Below the pieces are notes generated by a model, which searched no databases, had not been told where the DNA came from, and was given only the letters and a program-made list of their open reading frames with translations. Positions 21,688-31,563 of a DNA stretch of 36,902 nucleotides are shown here, one piece after another. Source of the stretch: Rhodospirillaceae bacterium (lineage in GTDB: Bacteria; Pseudomonadota; Alphaproteobacteria; Bin65); the NCBI GenBank assembly GCA_011523655.1, contig WTGH01000007.1:1-36902 (forward strand). Direction: 5' to 3'. Position 1 is the stretch's first letter. The number at the start of each line of letters is the position of its first letter. Made by a program: the position numbers and the translations under genes.

Positions 21688-22811
21688 GCGGCGGGCCTCC
21701 CCTCGGCGACGCCGGCGACCAGATCGGCCAGCCGTTCGGCCGCATCCGGGCGGCCGAGAGCGGCGGCCGCCCGCGCCGCAGCGGCCAACGGCTCCGGGTC
21801 CTTCAGGAAGCGCGACACCCTTTCGGCGATCGCTGCCGGCGTGAAGCCCTGCTGCGGCATCAGCCAGCCGGCGCCGGCCCGGTCGATGTGGCGGGCATTG
21901 CAGGTCTGATGGTCGTCGGCCGCGGCCGGGTAGGGCACGTAGATGGCGGGTACGCCGGCAACCAGGGCCTCGGCGCAGGTCGAGGCCCCGGCCCGGCAGA
22001 TCATCAGATGGGCGGCGGAAAGATGCTCGGGAACGTTCTCGAAAAAACTTGCCAGGTCGGCGGCCACGCCGGCGTCCCGGTAAACGACGCGCACCGGCTC
22101 GATATCTTCGGGCCGGCATTGCTGGGTGACCCGCAGCCGGGCGCGTTCGGCCGGCGCCAGCGCCGCCAGGGCGCCGGGCAGCACCTCGCTGAACACGGTC
22201 GCTCCCTGGCTGCCGCCCATCACGAACAGGCGGAACGGCCCGTCCGGCGCCGGCGGGGCGTAGGGCCGTCCGTGCAACGCATTGATCTCCGGCCGGACCG
22301 GATTGCCGGTTTCGACCGTGCGGGCGCGGGTCTGCGGAATGGCCTCCACGGCCGGGAAGGAGAGCGCAATGGCGCTCGCCGCCTTCGCGACCTTGCGGTT
22401 GGCGAGCCCGAGATATCCGTTCTGCTCGTGCAGAACGACAGGCCGCCGCTGCCGCGCGGCTATGAAGGTCGCCGGGAAAGCGGCATAGCCGCCGAACCCG
22501 ACGACGGCAGCAGGGTTGTGACGGCGCAGCAGCCGGCCGACCGCCAGCGCGCCGCGGGCCAGGATGAACAGGGAGGCGATTCTGCCGACCATGCCGCCGC
22601 GGAACGGCGATGCCGCCGGGACGACATGGGCCTCGATCCCCGGCGTCCGCTTCGCATAGTCGGCGCCCCGTCCGTCCGTATAGAGGCGAATCCCGTAACC
22701 GCGCTGCAGCAGCGCCTCGCCCAGTGCAACGGCCGGGAAGAGGTGGCCTCCGGTACCGCCGGCTGTCAGGACGACGGTCCGGTTCACAGGGCCGCTCACA
22801 GGCCCGCTCAC
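21684..22811 (-). CDS. murG: Lipid II synthase MurG
   Basis: A 375-residue GT-B glycosyltransferase that adds GlcNAc to lipid I at the inner face of the membrane. The phosphate loop GGTGGH lies at 18-23, with the second Gly-rich loop [12 protein letters not shown], then [12 protein letters not shown] and the donor site [20 protein letters not shown]. The start is GTG at 22811, overlapping the ftsW stop by 4 nt (GTGA). A 12-bp tandem duplication here makes three in-frame GTG codons (22811, 22799, 22787), each a possible start; no ATG is available. Confidence 0.96.
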   Translation of the reverse strand: MSGPVSGPVNRTVVLTAGGTGGHLFPAVALGEALLQRGYGIRLYTDGRGADYAKRTPGIEAHVVPAASPFRGGMVGRIASLFILARGALAVGRLLRRHNPAAVVGFGGYAAFPATFIAARQRRPVVLHEQNGYLGLANRKVAKAASAIALSFPAVEAIPQTRARTVETGNPVRPEINALHGRPYAPPAPDGPFRLFVMGGSQGATVFSEVLPGALAALAPAERARLRVTQQCRPEDIEPVRVVYRDAGVAADLASFFENVPEHLSAAHLMICRAGASTCAEALVAGVPAIYVPYPAAADDHQTCNARHIDRAGAGWLMPQQGFTPAAIAERVSRFLKDPEPLAAAARAAAALGRPDAAERLADLVAGVAEGRPAA

Positions 22812-22814
22812 AGG
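22791..22814. repeat. 12-bp tandem duplication at the murG start
   Basis: GCCGCTCACAGG (22791-22802) and CCCGCTCACAGG (22803-22814) differ in one base. On the coding strand each copy carries a GTG followed by codons for Ser-Gly-Pro, so MurG begins [12 protein letters not shown]. The copy nearer ftsW also contains the ftsW stop in the GTGA overlap. A recent slippage duplication is the simplest origin. Confidence 0.85.
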
Positions 22815-23929
22815 GCGCCTCCCGCCCGGTCGCGGGTCAGCGCAAGGATCATGCCCGTGCCCAGCGCCAGCGCCATGATCGAAGAGCCGCCATAGGAAAT
22901 GAAGGGCAGGGTCATGCCCTTGGTCGGCATCAGGTGCAGGGTCGAGGCCAGATTGACGATCGCCTGGAGGCCGAAGGCGGCAAGCAGGCCGACTGTGGCG
23001 AACAGGACGAACAGGTTGTTGCTATCCATCGCCCGGAAAAAGCCGCGCAGTACGATGAAGGCGTAGGTGCCGACAATGAGGAGGCAGGCGACGACTCCGA
23101 ATTCCTCGCCGGCGACGGCGAAGATGAAATCGCTGTGGGCGTCCGGCAGCTGGGCCTTCACGGTGCCCTCGCCGGGACCCTTGCCGAAAATTCCGCCGTT
23201 GATGAAGGCGTCGAGGGAGCGGTCGACCTGGTAGTTGTCGCCGCTGCCGGGATTGAGGAACAGATCGACCCGTTTGGCGACATGGGCAAAGTTGAAATAG
23301 GCCGCGGTCGCAGCGCCCGCGACGACGAGGATGCCGGCGCCGATCAGCCACAGCGAAAGGCCGGCCAGGAACATCAGGCAGAACCAGATCGAAAACACGA
23401 CCGATGCCATACCGATATCCGGCTGCATCGCGAGCACGCCCAGCGTTGCGAGGCACAGGACAGTGGCGAGTATGCGTCCGGGAAAGCCGTTTCCCGATCG
23501 GGACGCCGCGCACAGCCAGGCGCAGACGACGGCGAAGCCCGGCTTGATGAATTCCGATGGCTGGAAAGCGAAGCCCGCAACCGACAGCCAGCGTCGCGCA
23601 CCCCTGATCTCCGCTCCGGCGTAAACGACGAAAACGGAAAAAATGAGTGCGCCGGCCAGCACGATAAGCGCCGACCGACGCACCCAGGGCGGGGTAAGCA
23701 GGGAGGTCAGCAGCATCAGCGCAATCGCAAGCGGGATGAACAGAAGCTGCTGACGGACGAAGTGGAAACTCTCGATGTTGGCGCGCGCCGCGGCAGACGG
23801 GCTGGCGGCGAGGGTGAGCACGATGCCGTAGACGATCAGCAGGCCGACGGCGATGAGCATCCAGCGGTCGACCGTCCACCACCAGCGGCCGATGACGCTC
23901 GTATCGATGCGGGACGGCGCGTAGCTCAT
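22808..23929 (-). CDS. ftsW: Septal peptidoglycan polymerase FtsW (SEDS family)
   Basis: A 373-residue membrane protein of the SEDS family that polymerises lipid II at the septum together with FtsI. About ten hydrophobic helices; conserved segments are [18 protein letters not shown], the large periplasmic loop with [28 protein letters not shown] and [19 protein letters not shown], and the end motif [12 protein letters not shown]. The ATG overlaps the murD stop by 4 nt. Its place between murD and murG is conserved. Confidence 0.97.
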   Translation of the reverse strand: MSYAPSRIDTSVIGRWWWTVDRWMLIAVGLLIVYGIVLTLAASPSAAARANIESFHFVRQQLLFIPLAIALMLLTSLLTPPWVRRSALIVLAGALIFSVFVVYAGAEIRGARRWLSVAGFAFQPSEFIKPGFAVVCAWLCAASRSGNGFPGRILATVLCLATLGVLAMQPDIGMASVVFSIWFCLMFLAGLSLWLIGAGILVVAGAATAAYFNFAHVAKRVDLFLNPGSGDNYQVDRSLDAFINGGIFGKGPGEGTVKAQLPDAHSDFIFAVAGEEFGVVACLLIVGTYAFIVLRGFFRAMDSNNLFVLFATVGLLAAFGLQAIVNLASTLHLMPTKGMTLPFISYGGSSIMALALGTGMILALTRDRAGGAL

Positions 23930-25380
23930 GCCGCGCCTCTCGTATGGTCAATCGGGTTCCCGTCGATCGGGTTCCGGGCAATCAGGTTCCGGGCGCTCTT
24001 GCGGAAGGCGTCGCCCCGGGCGCCGAAATTTGCGAACTGATCGAAAGAGGCGCAGGCCGGCGAGAGCAGGATGACGGAATTCGCCGGCGCATCCTCGGAC
24101 GTTGCGGCCGTCCAGGCGTCCGTGACCGCCCGATCCAGGGTCCCCGATACGGTGACGGGCAGCGTCGGCGCCGCCCCGGCAAGGAAGCGCGCAATCGCCG
24201 GCGCGTCCTCGCCGATGAGGAAGGCGCCCCGGAGGCCGGCCAGGGCCGGCGCCAGCGCCGCATAGCCCCCTTGCTTGCCGCGTCCGCCGGCGATCCAGAA
24301 GATGTTGTCATAGGCCGACAGGGCCCGGGCCGAGGCGACGGCGTTGGTTGCCTTGCTGTCGTTGACGAAAGAGACGGTCCTGCCGCCGTCGGAGGCCTCA
24401 CCGACCCGTTCCTGGCGGTGGGGCAGGCCGGAGAAGGTTGCAAAGGCCGCCGCAACGGTTTCCGGCGTGACGCCGAGCGCCCGGCAGGCGGCCCAGGCTG
24501 CCGCCGCATTCTGGTGGTTGTGGGCGCCGCGCAATGCCGTCGTGCCGCCCGGATCCACCGGGACGCCGGCGCTTCCCGAACCGTCCGCCGTATCGTCGCG
24601 CAGGATGCCGTCCAGCACGCCGACGCCGCCTTCAACGTGCTTTCTGCCGGAAACGCGGATGACCGTCTGTCCGGCCTCTTCGGCCTGGCTTGCGAGGGCG
24701 CGCGCCTCCGGGTCGTCGACTCCGACCACAACGGTCGCATTCGGCGCGGCGAGATCGAAGGTCCGGCGCTTCGCGGCGATATAGCCGTCCAGTCCGCCGT
24801 GCCGCTCCAGATGGTCTTCGGCAATATTCAGCAGGACGGTGGCTTGCGCCCGCAGGCTGTAGGTCCGGTCGAGTTGATAGGACGACAGTTCCAGGACGTA
24901 GATTCCGCCCGCGTCCAGCGGCTCCAGGCCGAGGGCGGGCGGCCCGAAATTGCCGCCGACCTCGACCCTTCTGCCGGCCGCGCGAAGGATATGGCCGATC
25001 AGAGCGGTCGTCGTCGACTTGCCGTTCGTGCCGGTCACGGTCACGCAGGTCGCTGACGGAACGGACCGGGCGAGCAATTCGATATCGCACAGGATCTCGG
25101 CCTTGGCGGCGCGCGCCGCAGCGGCGACCGGGTGGGGCGCCGGAAATACATCCGGAATGCCGGGGCTCAGGACGAGCGGCAGGTCGGCGGTCCAGTCGAC
25201 CGCGCCCAGATCGGTCGCGGCGATGCCGGCGGCAGCCGCGGCGGTGCGGCCCGCCTCCGCATCGTCCCACGCCAGGACGTCGGCCCCGCTCGCCGCGAGC
25301 GCGCGCGCCGTCGCCAGCCCGGCGACGCCGAGGCCCATGACGGCGACCCGTTTGTTGGCGAAGGAGGGCACCGGGATCAT
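23926..25380 (-). CDS. murD: UDP-N-acetylmuramoylalanine--D-glutamate ligase MurD
   Basis: A 484-residue Mur ligase adding D-Glu to UDP-MurNAc-L-Ala. N-terminal VMGLGVAGLATARAL at 14-28, ATP loop TGTNGKSTTT at 116-125, ELSSYQLDRT, NIAEDHLERHGG, and domain 3 with FVNDSKATNAVA and the C-terminal LLSPACASFDQF. ATG at 25380 lies 5 nt after the mraY stop. The protein ends in three imperfect copies of a pentapeptide, RNLIA-RNPID-GNPID, before HTRGAA, an unusual tail produced by a 15-bp tandem repeat. Confidence 0.96.
   Translation of the reverse strand: MIPVPSFANKRVAVMGLGVAGLATARALAASGADVLAWDDAEAGRTAAAAAGIAATDLGAVDWTADLPLVLSPGIPDVFPAPHPVAAAARAAKAEILCDIELLARSVPSATCVTVTGTNGKSTTTALIGHILRAAGRRVEVGGNFGPPALGLEPLDAGGIYVLELSSYQLDRTYSLRAQATVLLNIAEDHLERHGGLDGYIAAKRRTFDLAAPNATVVVGVDDPEARALASQAEEAGQTVIRVSGRKHVEGGVGVLDGILRDDTADGSGSAGVPVDPGGTTALRGAHNHQNAAAAWAACRALGVTPETVAAAFATFSGLPHRQERVGEASDGGRTVSFVNDSKATNAVASARALSAYDNIFWIAGGRGKQGGYAALAPALAGLRGAFLIGEDAPAIARFLAGAAPTLPVTVSGTLDRAVTDAWTAATSEDAPANSVILLSPACASFDQFANFGARGDAFRKSARNLIARNPIDGNPIDHTRGAA
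23948..23992. repeat. Three tandem 15-bp repeats in the murD 3' end
   Basis: The units are TCAATCGGGTTCCCG (23948-23962), TCGATCGGGTTCCGG (23963-23977) and GCAATCAGGTTCCGG (23978-23992). They are in frame and encode the C-terminal pentapeptides RNLIA, RNPID and GNPID of MurD. Copy number may vary between strains, since extra units would leave the enzyme core untouched. Confidence 0.9.
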
Positions 25381-25385
25381 GGCGT

Positions 25386-26507
25386 CTACCGCAGCTTCAG
25401 GGTGGAGAGGCCGACGATCGCCAGGATTGCGGCGATAATCCAGAAACGCACGACGATGGTCGGCTCCTGCCAGCCCTTCTGTTCGAAGTGATGGTGGATA
25501 GGCGCCATGCGGAAGACGCGCTTGCCGGTCAGCTTGAAGGAAGCGACCTGCACGATCACCGAAAGGGTCTCGAGTACGAACAGGCCGCCGACGATCGCCA
25601 GCACGAGTTCGTGCTTCACGGCGACCGCGATGGCGCCCAGGGCGCCGCCCATCGAAAGCGAGCCGGTATCGCCCATGAACACCATCGCCGGCGGCGCGTT
25701 GAACCAAAGAAAGCCCAGCGCGGCGCCGACCAGGGAGCCGCAGAAGACCGCCAGCTCGCCGCTGCCCGGAACGAAGACGATCTGCAGATAGCCGGAAAAG
25801 ACAATGTTGCCGGCGAGGTAAGCGATCAGGCCGAACACGCCGGCCGCGATCATGACCGGAACGATCGCGAGCCCGTCCAGGCCGTCGGTCAGGTTGACCG
25901 CATTCGATGCGCCGACCATGACGAAGGCTGCGAACAGGATGAACAGGAAGTTGCCGAGATCGAGGAGATAGCCCTTGAGGAAGGGGATCGACAGGCCGGT
26001 CGCCAGCGGCAGCTCCGCGTTGACATTGTATTTGAACTGCGCGCTCCAGCCGAGACGCATGATCCAGTAAGTCGCCACGACGGCAATGACGATCTGCCCG
26101 GTAAATTTCAGCATGCTCGGCATGCCCTTCGACGACCGTTTGGTCAGTTTCCGGTAATCGTCGTAGAAGCCGAGAAGGCCGAAACCCAGAGTGACGATCA
26201 GCACGCTCCAGACGTAGCCGTTGCCCAGGTCCATCCACAGCAGGGTGGAGATCGCCACCGACAACAGGATCAAGACGCCGCCCATCGTCGGCGTGCCGCG
26301 TTTCCGGAAATGCGATTCCGGGCCGTCGTCGCGGATTGGCTGACCTTCGGCCTGGCGGTTCTTCAGCCACCGGATGACCGACGGACCGAGCGCCAGGCCG
26401 ATGAACAGGGCCGTCATCAGGGCGCCGCCCGACCGGAAGGTCAGATACTGGAACAGCCGGAGCGGGCTGAATTCCGAGGACAGCGGCAGCAGGAATTCAA
26501 ACAACAT
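25386..26507 (-). CDS. mraY: Phospho-N-acetylmuramoyl-pentapeptide-transferase MraY
   Basis: A 373-residue polytopic enzyme that transfers phospho-MurNAc-pentapeptide to undecaprenyl phosphate, giving lipid I. The Asp pair in GFYDDYRKL (116-117) and the NLTDGLDG motif (205-212) belong to the active site; [14 protein letters not shown] near the end is the family's His motif. [13 protein letters not shown] at 69-81 is conserved. The start overlaps murF by 11 nt. The length is close to the usual 360. Confidence 0.97.
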   Translation of the reverse strand: MLFEFLLPLSSEFSPLRLFQYLTFRSGGALMTALFIGLALGPSVIRWLKNRQAEGQPIRDDGPESHFRKRGTPTMGGVLILLSVAISTLLWMDLGNGYVWSVLIVTLGFGLLGFYDDYRKLTKRSSKGMPSMLKFTGQIVIAVVATYWIMRLGWSAQFKYNVNAELPLATGLSIPFLKGYLLDLGNFLFILFAAFVMVGASNAVNLTDGLDGLAIVPVMIAAGVFGLIAYLAGNIVFSGYLQIVFVPGSGELAVFCGSLVGAALGFLWFNAPPAMVFMGDTGSLSMGGALGAIAVAVKHELVLAIVGGLFVLETLSVIVQVASFKLTGKRVFRMAPIHHHFEQKGWQEPTIVVRFWIIAAILAIVGLSTLKLR

Positions 26508-27927
26508 CGCCGCCGGCCTCCCCGCTGCAGGTTTCCAGCGCGACCAGCGCGTCGAGCACCGGCTTCATCCGGCTGCCGAGGGAGCCCTTGACGCACACCA
26601 CGTCGCCGGGCTGCACGGCCGCGGTAACCGCAGGAATCAGCGCTTCGGAATCAGGCGCGTAATGGCCCCGGCGCGCCGCAGGCACGGCGTCGTACAGGTG
26701 GCGCATCAGCGGCCCGGCGGCGAACAGGAGGTCGATATTGGCGTCGGCCAGGTCGTCCGCGAGGCCGGCGTGCAGGGCCGGCCCGCCGTCGCCCAGTTCG
26801 CGCATGTCGCCGAGCACGGCGATGCGCCGCCCGCCGGCGCACGGATTGGCGAGCATCAGAGTCTCGAATGCCGCGCGCATGGCCGCCGGGCTGGCATTGT
26901 AGCTCTCGTCCAGGAGTTCGAAGCTGCCGTCCGGCAGACCGACCGTCCGGCGTGCCCCGCGCCCCGCCGGCGCTTCGAGCCCGGCCATGGCTTCGGCGGC
27001 GGCAACGACGTCGGCGCCGGCCTCGCGCACCGCGGCCAGCATGCCGAGTGCGTTGACCACCCAGTGGTGTCCGGGCACGCCGACCCGGAAGTTCAGGCGC
27101 GTCCCGAATACCGAGGCCGTCACGTCGCTGCCGTCGGCGTCCATGACCGAGGCGAGCAGCCGGACGTGCGCTTCCGGGTGCACGCCGAAGGAGAAACGGC
27201 GCCCGATCCCGGCCTCGGCGGCGCGGGAGTCGAGTCGTTCGAAATGGTCGTTGTCGCGTGGCAGGATGGCTGCGCCGCCCTCGATCACGCCCTGGAAAAT
27301 CTCCGCTTTCGCGTCGGCGACCGCCTCGACGCTGTCGAAGAATTCGATATGCACCGGCGCCACAGTCGTGATCAGCGCGACGTGCGGCCGGACCATGCGG
27401 GAGAGCGGCGCCAGTTCGCCGGGACTGCTCATGCCCAGCTCGAAGACCCCGTATTCCGCCTTTCGGGGCAGGCGGGCGAGCGACAGCGGCGCGCCCCAGT
27501 GATTGTTGAGGTTTCCGGCCGTCGCATAGGTCCTGCCCTGCCGGGACAGCAGCGTTCTCAGGCCTTCCTTGACGCCGGTCTTGCCGACGCTGCCGGTCAC
27601 CGCAACGATCCGGCCGGTGCAGCGCGCCCGGGCGGCACGGCCCAGATCCTCCAGACCGGTTCGGGTGTCGCCGACGACAAGGGCGGGGCCTGCCGGTTCG
27701 ACCGGGCGGTGGATCAGCGCCGCGGCGGCTCCGGCGGCAAAGGCCTTGCCGGTGAAATCGTGGCCGTCGAACACCGGGCCTTTCAGCGCGACGAACAGAT
27801 CGCCGGTCGCAACGGAGCGGCTGTCGATCGACACGCCGGTCGCCGACCAGGCTCCGCCCGTCGCTGCAAGCGCCCGGCCGCGGGTCGCGGTCGCGGCCTC
27901 CGCCGCTGTCCAGAGGATCGCGCTCAT
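26497..27927 (-). CDS. murF: UDP-MurNAc-tripeptide--D-Ala-D-Ala ligase MurF
   Basis: A 476-residue Mur ligase that adds the D-Ala-D-Ala dipeptide made by Ddl. N-terminal substrate domain with [18 protein letters not shown] at 31-48, ATP loop TGSVGKT at 111-117, [16 protein letters not shown] and [10 protein letters not shown] in the central domain, and [16 protein letters not shown] plus [10 protein letters not shown] in domain 3. The ATG overlaps the murE stop by 4 nt. Confidence 0.97.
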   Translation of the reverse strand: MSAILWTAAEAATATRGRALAATGGAWSATGVSIDSRSVATGDLFVALKGPVFDGHDFTGKAFAAGAAAALIHRPVEPAGPALVVGDTRTGLEDLGRAARARCTGRIVAVTGSVGKTGVKEGLRTLLSRQGRTYATAGNLNNHWGAPLSLARLPRKAEYGVFELGMSSPGELAPLSRMVRPHVALITTVAPVHIEFFDSVEAVADAKAEIFQGVIEGGAAILPRDNDHFERLDSRAAEAGIGRRFSFGVHPEAHVRLLASVMDADGSDVTASVFGTRLNFRVGVPGHHWVVNALGMLAAVREAGADVVAAAEAMAGLEAPAGRGARRTVGLPDGSFELLDESYNASPAAMRAAFETLMLANPCAGGRRIAVLGDMRELGDGGPALHAGLADDLADANIDLLFAAGPLMRHLYDAVPAARRGHYAPDSEALIPAVTAAVQPGDVVCVKGSLGSRMKPVLDALVALETCSGEAGGDVV

Positions 27928-29438
27928 GCCGCGCCGCCCTCTGATGCGTCCGCTGCTGCGATCGCCTCGCGGGCGACGGCCGCATCGTCGAAGGGCAGGG
28001 CCGTGTCGCCGACGATCTGGCCCTGCTCATGGCCCTTGCCGGCGATCACGAGGGCGTCGGCCGGCGCCAGGTCCGATACGGCGGCGAAAATCGCCTCGCG
28101 CCGGTCGCCGATCTCGGCCGCGCCGGGGCAGGCCGGCAGTACCGCTGCGCGGATCGCCGAAGGCGCTTCGCCGCGCGGATTGTCGTCGGTGACGATGGCC
28201 CGGTCGGCGAATTCGCGTGCCGCAGTCCCCATCAGGGGCCGCTTGCCGGCATCGCGGTCGCCGCCGCAGCCGAAAACCACGGCGAGAGCGCCTTTCGTGT
28301 GGGGCCGCAGGGCCTTCAGGAGGGTTTCCAGCGCGTCCGGCGTGTGGGCGTAGTCGACATAGACCGCCGCGCCGCTGCGCCGGGATCCGACCAGTTCCAT
28401 CCGGCCCGGCGCACCGTGCAGGCGCTTCAATGCGTCGAGTCCCACGGATGCCTTGACGCCGGTCGCTGTCGCCAGCCCCAGCGCGCACAATGCGTTCCAG
28501 GCCTGGAAGTCGCCGGCGAGCGGCAGCTCGACTGTCGTGGCCTGCCCGAACACCGTCAGTACGAGCCGCTGGCCGCCGGATACCGGCGTCAGGCTGCGCA
28601 GGACGATTTCCTCGGCGGCGCGGCCGTAACCGACGACTCTGAGATTCGCCCGGTCGCAGGCCCGGCGGATTTCTTCGTGTGCCGGGCTGTCGGCGTTGAT
28701 CACCGCCGTTCCTCCGGCCGGCACGAGTTCGGCGAACAGCCGCAGTTTCGCCGCCAGATAGGCGTCGGTGCTGCCGTGATAATCGATGTGGTCGCGGCCG
28801 AATCCGGTGAAAGCGGCGGCCTGCAGGCGCAGCCCGTCGAGCCGGAACTGATCCAGGCCGTGGCTGGAGGCTTCAATGGCGAGGCACTCGATCCCGGAGC
28901 GCTTCAGCGCTGCGAGATCGCGATGCAGCGAGACCGGATCGGGCGTTGTCAGCGCGCCCGGCCGTTCGACACCGGGTCGCTCAACACCGGGGCCGCTGAT
29001 ACCGAGCGTGCCCAGGGCGGCGGCCCTGCGGCCCGCGGCCGACCAGATCTGCTGGAGGAACGATACGACAGACGTCTTGCCGTTGGTCCCGGTTACGGCA
29101 ACCTGGGTCGCCGGCTGCGCGTCGAAGAACCGGTCCGCCATCCAGGCGAGCCGCCGGCGCGGCTGCGGATCGGTGATCAGCGCCGCGCCGCCGCCGTCCA
29201 GGTTGTCCCGGGTCACATCCGTCGTCGACAGAATGGCAGCGGCGCCGGCGTCGAGGGCGTCGGGAATGAAATGGCGGCCATCAAGCCGGGCGCCCGGCAG
29301 CGCCGCGAAAAGATAGCCCTGCGCGACCTGGCGCGAATCGGCGCTCAGGCCGGCGATGTCGAGGTCGCCGAAGGACGGGTCCCAGTGCGCTGTGGCGGTC
29401 CGGCCGGCGCGTTCGGACATCAGCGCGGCGAGCTTCAT
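27924..29438 (-). CDS. murE: UDP-MurNAc-L-Ala-D-Glu--meso-diaminopimelate ligase MurE
   Basis: A 504-residue Mur ligase adding the third stem residue. ATP loop TGTNGKTS at 116-123, IEASSHGLDQFRLDGL at 188-203, DHIDYHGSTDAYLAAK at 216-231, and the DNPR motif at 419-422 that recognises meso-diaminopimelate, so the peptidoglycan is of the DAP type. A 15-bp in-frame tandem duplication gives GVERP-GVERP at 151-160, between the first central-domain strand and the TTPDP segment. The ATG overlaps the ftsI stop by 4 nt. Confidence 0.97.
   Translation of the reverse strand: MKLAALMSERAGRTATAHWDPSFGDLDIAGLSADSRQVAQGYLFAALPGARLDGRHFIPDALDAGAAAILSTTDVTRDNLDGGGAALITDPQPRRRLAWMADRFFDAQPATQVAVTGTNGKTSVVSFLQQIWSAAGRRAAALGTLGISGPGVERPGVERPGALTTPDPVSLHRDLAALKRSGIECLAIEASSHGLDQFRLDGLRLQAAAFTGFGRDHIDYHGSTDAYLAAKLRLFAELVPAGGTAVINADSPAHEEIRRACDRANLRVVGYGRAAEEIVLRSLTPVSGGQRLVLTVFGQATTVELPLAGDFQAWNALCALGLATATGVKASVGLDALKRLHGAPGRMELVGSRRSGAAVYVDYAHTPDALETLLKALRPHTKGALAVVFGCGGDRDAGKRPLMGTAAREFADRAIVTDDNPRGEAPSAIRAAVLPACPGAAEIGDRREAIFAAVSDLAPADALVIAGKGHEQGQIVGDTALPFDDAAVAREAIAAADASEGGAA
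28959..28988. repeat. 15-bp tandem duplication inside murE
   Basis: CGGCCGTTCGACACC (28959-28973) and GGGTCGCTCAACACC (28974-28988) are diverged, in-frame copies encoding GVERP twice. The insertion lies in a loop, ahead of the TTPDP segment that contacts the substrate in the family, so it is probably tolerated. The divergence of the copies argues for an older event than the one at the murG start. Confidence 0.8.
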
Positions 29439-31207
29439 TGTCGGCTCCCGCCCGAGGCCGCGCTGCGGCGGTCCTTTTTCCGGGCGCCGGACGCGGCGCT
29501 GGCGAGGAACTGCTTTCGCGACTTTTCCGGCTCCTCGGCCTGGCGCGGGATCCTCAGGATCGGCGCAATCCGTTCGATGATCTCCCTGGCCGCTGGCGCC
29601 GCGACCCAGCCAGCGGTCGCGTAGCCGTGACTCTTCTTGTTGCCTTTCGGCTCATCGAGCGAAACCAGCAACACATAGCGCGGCCGGTTCATCGGGAATG
29701 CCGCGACGAAGGAAGACAACAGCGCTTTGCGCCGGTAGCCGCCGCGCCCGGCCTTTTCCGCCGTGCCCGTCTTGCCGCCGACCCGGTATCCCTTGGCGTT
29801 CGCCCGTTTGCCCGTGCCTTCCAGGACGACGCGGCGCATCAGAACCCGGAGAATCCGGCTGGTCTTCGGCGACACGAGCCGCCGCCGCCACAGGGGCTTG
29901 CCGTTCAGGCGCCGGAGCAGGGTCGGCGCCACCATCACGCCATCGTTGACGATTCCGGCGACCGCCGCCACCAGGTGCAGGGGTGTGACGGCAATGCCGT
30001 GGCCGAACGAAATTGTCAGCGTGTTGACCGGCCGCCAGTGCCGCGGATAGAGCGGCTGGCCCGCCTCCGGCAGCTCCAGCGGTATCTTGGCAAGCATTCC
30101 CGCACGGCGCAGGAACTTCTTCTGGCGTTTGCCGCCGACCTGCTCGGCGATGGTGGCGGAGCCGATGTTGGACGATTTGACCAGGATGGCGCCCGTATCG
30201 ATCGGCCTTGCGATCGGATGCAAATCGCGAATGAAGCGCCGGCCGGCCGGAAGCGGCTTGTCGACCTTGTACTTCTTTCTCAGGTGGGTGACGCCGTAGT
30301 CGAGCGCCATGGCCGTGTTCAGGATCTTGAAGACCGAGCCAAGCTCGTAAACGCCCAGTGTATTGCGGTTGAATCTGGCGTTTTTTGGGACGCGCAGCAG
30401 CGCATAGGGGTCGTAGTCCGGCAGCGAGACCATCGCCGGGATTTCGCCGGTCCGTACGTCCATGACCATCGCCGCACCGCCGATCGCCCGCCAGTATTCG
30501 ATCGACCGGGCCAGAATCTCGCGAACGGCGGCCTGGGCGCGCAGATCGATCGACAGTCGAAGCGGCCGGCCGATCGTCCGGATTCGTTCGTCCATCTTGG
30601 CTTCGACGCCGGCGATTCCCTTGTTGTCGACATCGCTGCTGCCGACGATGTGCGCGACCAGCGCGCGTTGCGGATAGACCCGGCGCAAATCCGGGCGGGC
30701 CTGGATTCCCGCCAGCCCGAAGCGCAGAATCTGCTGATAGGCTGCCGGCGACGCCTGCCGGCTGATCCACACGAAGCGGGACTTGCGGCGCAGCTTCGAT
30801 TCCAGGGTGCGAACGGACTGTTGCGGAAAAATGTGGGCGAGGATGCGGGCCGTGCGGCCCGGATCATCGACCAGGGCAGGATCGGCAAAGATCGACCATG
30901 ACCTGATGCTGGTCGCCAGCACGATCCCGTTTCGATCGACGATATCGGCCCGATGGTCCGTCGGCAGGGTTTTGTTCGCTGCAAGCTTGGCGCGCTCGGC
31001 CTCGGCACCGGCACGGATCACGCCCAGGTCGACGAGCCGGTAGCCGATCGCACCGAATGCGAGCATGAAGACGGCGCCGGCTACAATCAACCGGCGTCGC
31101 GCCACGGCAATGGCTTTGCCGGCCTCGCCTTCCAGATGAATTTCGCCCGGACGGCACCGGGCGGTCTTGGCGTGCGGGCGGCACAGATCGCGCAGGCGGC
31201 GGCTCAT
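29435..31207 (-). CDS. ftsI: Septal peptidoglycan transpeptidase FtsI (PBP3)
   Basis: A 590-residue class B penicillin-binding protein that cross-links septal peptidoglycan. Short cytoplasmic part, a membrane helix at about 38-58 (RRRLIVAGAVFMLAFGAIGY), a pedestal domain with RADIVDRNGIVLATSI, then the transpeptidase with SVFK (Ser291, Lys294), SSN (345-347) and KTG (479-481), so all three catalytic motifs are intact. The C-terminal 30 residues are basic and low in complexity. The start and stop overlap ftsL and murE by 4 nt each. Confidence 0.97.
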   Translation of the reverse strand: MSRRLRDLCRPHAKTARCRPGEIHLEGEAGKAIAVARRRLIVAGAVFMLAFGAIGYRLVDLGVIRAGAEAERAKLAANKTLPTDHRADIVDRNGIVLATSIRSWSIFADPALVDDPGRTARILAHIFPQQSVRTLESKLRRKSRFVWISRQASPAAYQQILRFGLAGIQARPDLRRVYPQRALVAHIVGSSDVDNKGIAGVEAKMDERIRTIGRPLRLSIDLRAQAAVREILARSIEYWRAIGGAAMVMDVRTGEIPAMVSLPDYDPYALLRVPKNARFNRNTLGVYELGSVFKILNTAMALDYGVTHLRKKYKVDKPLPAGRRFIRDLHPIARPIDTGAILVKSSNIGSATIAEQVGGKRQKKFLRRAGMLAKIPLELPEAGQPLYPRHWRPVNTLTISFGHGIAVTPLHLVAAVAGIVNDGVMVAPTLLRRLNGKPLWRRRLVSPKTSRILRVLMRRVVLEGTGKRANAKGYRVGGKTGTAEKAGRGGYRRKALLSSFVAAFPMNRPRYVLLVSLDEPKGNKKSHGYATAGWVAAPAAREIIERIAPILRIPRQAEEPEKSRKQFLASAASGARKKDRRSAASGGSRQ

Positions 31208-31563
31208 TGCAGCTTCCTTGCGCGGTCGGCGGACACACGGGTCACCCTGTCGGGCGCCCGGCCTTCGTCGATGAGGGCATACAGTGCGGCGAAGGTATCG
31301 GGCAGTTCCGAGAAACGCCTGAACTGTCCGCCGGAGAGCGGGGCGAGGCTTTCGGGCCGCGGCAGCAGCTCAAGACGCTGCGGCGAGGTCAGCACCGTCC
31401 ACTCTGCCTGCAGAATCCGCAGGTTGTTCCGGTATGACCGAACGCTCCTCTCGGCCTTCGCGACCTGCTTTTCCAGTGTCTGGACCTGGTGTTTCACCAG
31501 GAACAGGGCGCCCGTCAGCCCGCTCAGCAGGACGAGCAGGACGATCGTGGTCGAGCGGATCAT
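31204..31563 (-). CDS. ftsL: Cell division protein FtsL
   Basis: A 119-residue bitopic protein: short N-terminus, a membrane helix at about 5-24 (TTIVLLVLLSGLTGALFLV), then a heptad-like helix (HQVQTLEKQVAKAERSVRSY) ending near PQRLELL, the usual FtsL layout. It forms a complex with FtsQ and FtsB-type partners and activates FtsW/FtsI. Sequence conservation is low in this family, so the call rests on topology, size and position between rsmH and ftsI, with 4-nt overlaps on both sides. Confidence 0.88.
   Translation of the reverse strand: MIRSTTIVLLVLLSGLTGALFLVKHQVQTLEKQVAKAERSVRSYRNNLRILQAEWTVLTSPQRLELLPRPESLAPLSGGQFRRFSELPDTFAALYALIDEGRAPDRVTRVSADRARKLQ

Noticed and set aside
18375..21909. 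Further long plus-strand frames opposite ddl, murB and murC.
   Set aside because: Same reason: the minus-strand frames carry all the family motifs, and the plus-strand readings have none.
29435..31207. FtsI with an altered active site because its first motif reads YELGSVFK rather than YEPGSTFK.
   Set aside because: The Ser and Lys of SxxK are intact and the flanking variation seems normal for alphaproteobacterial FtsI.
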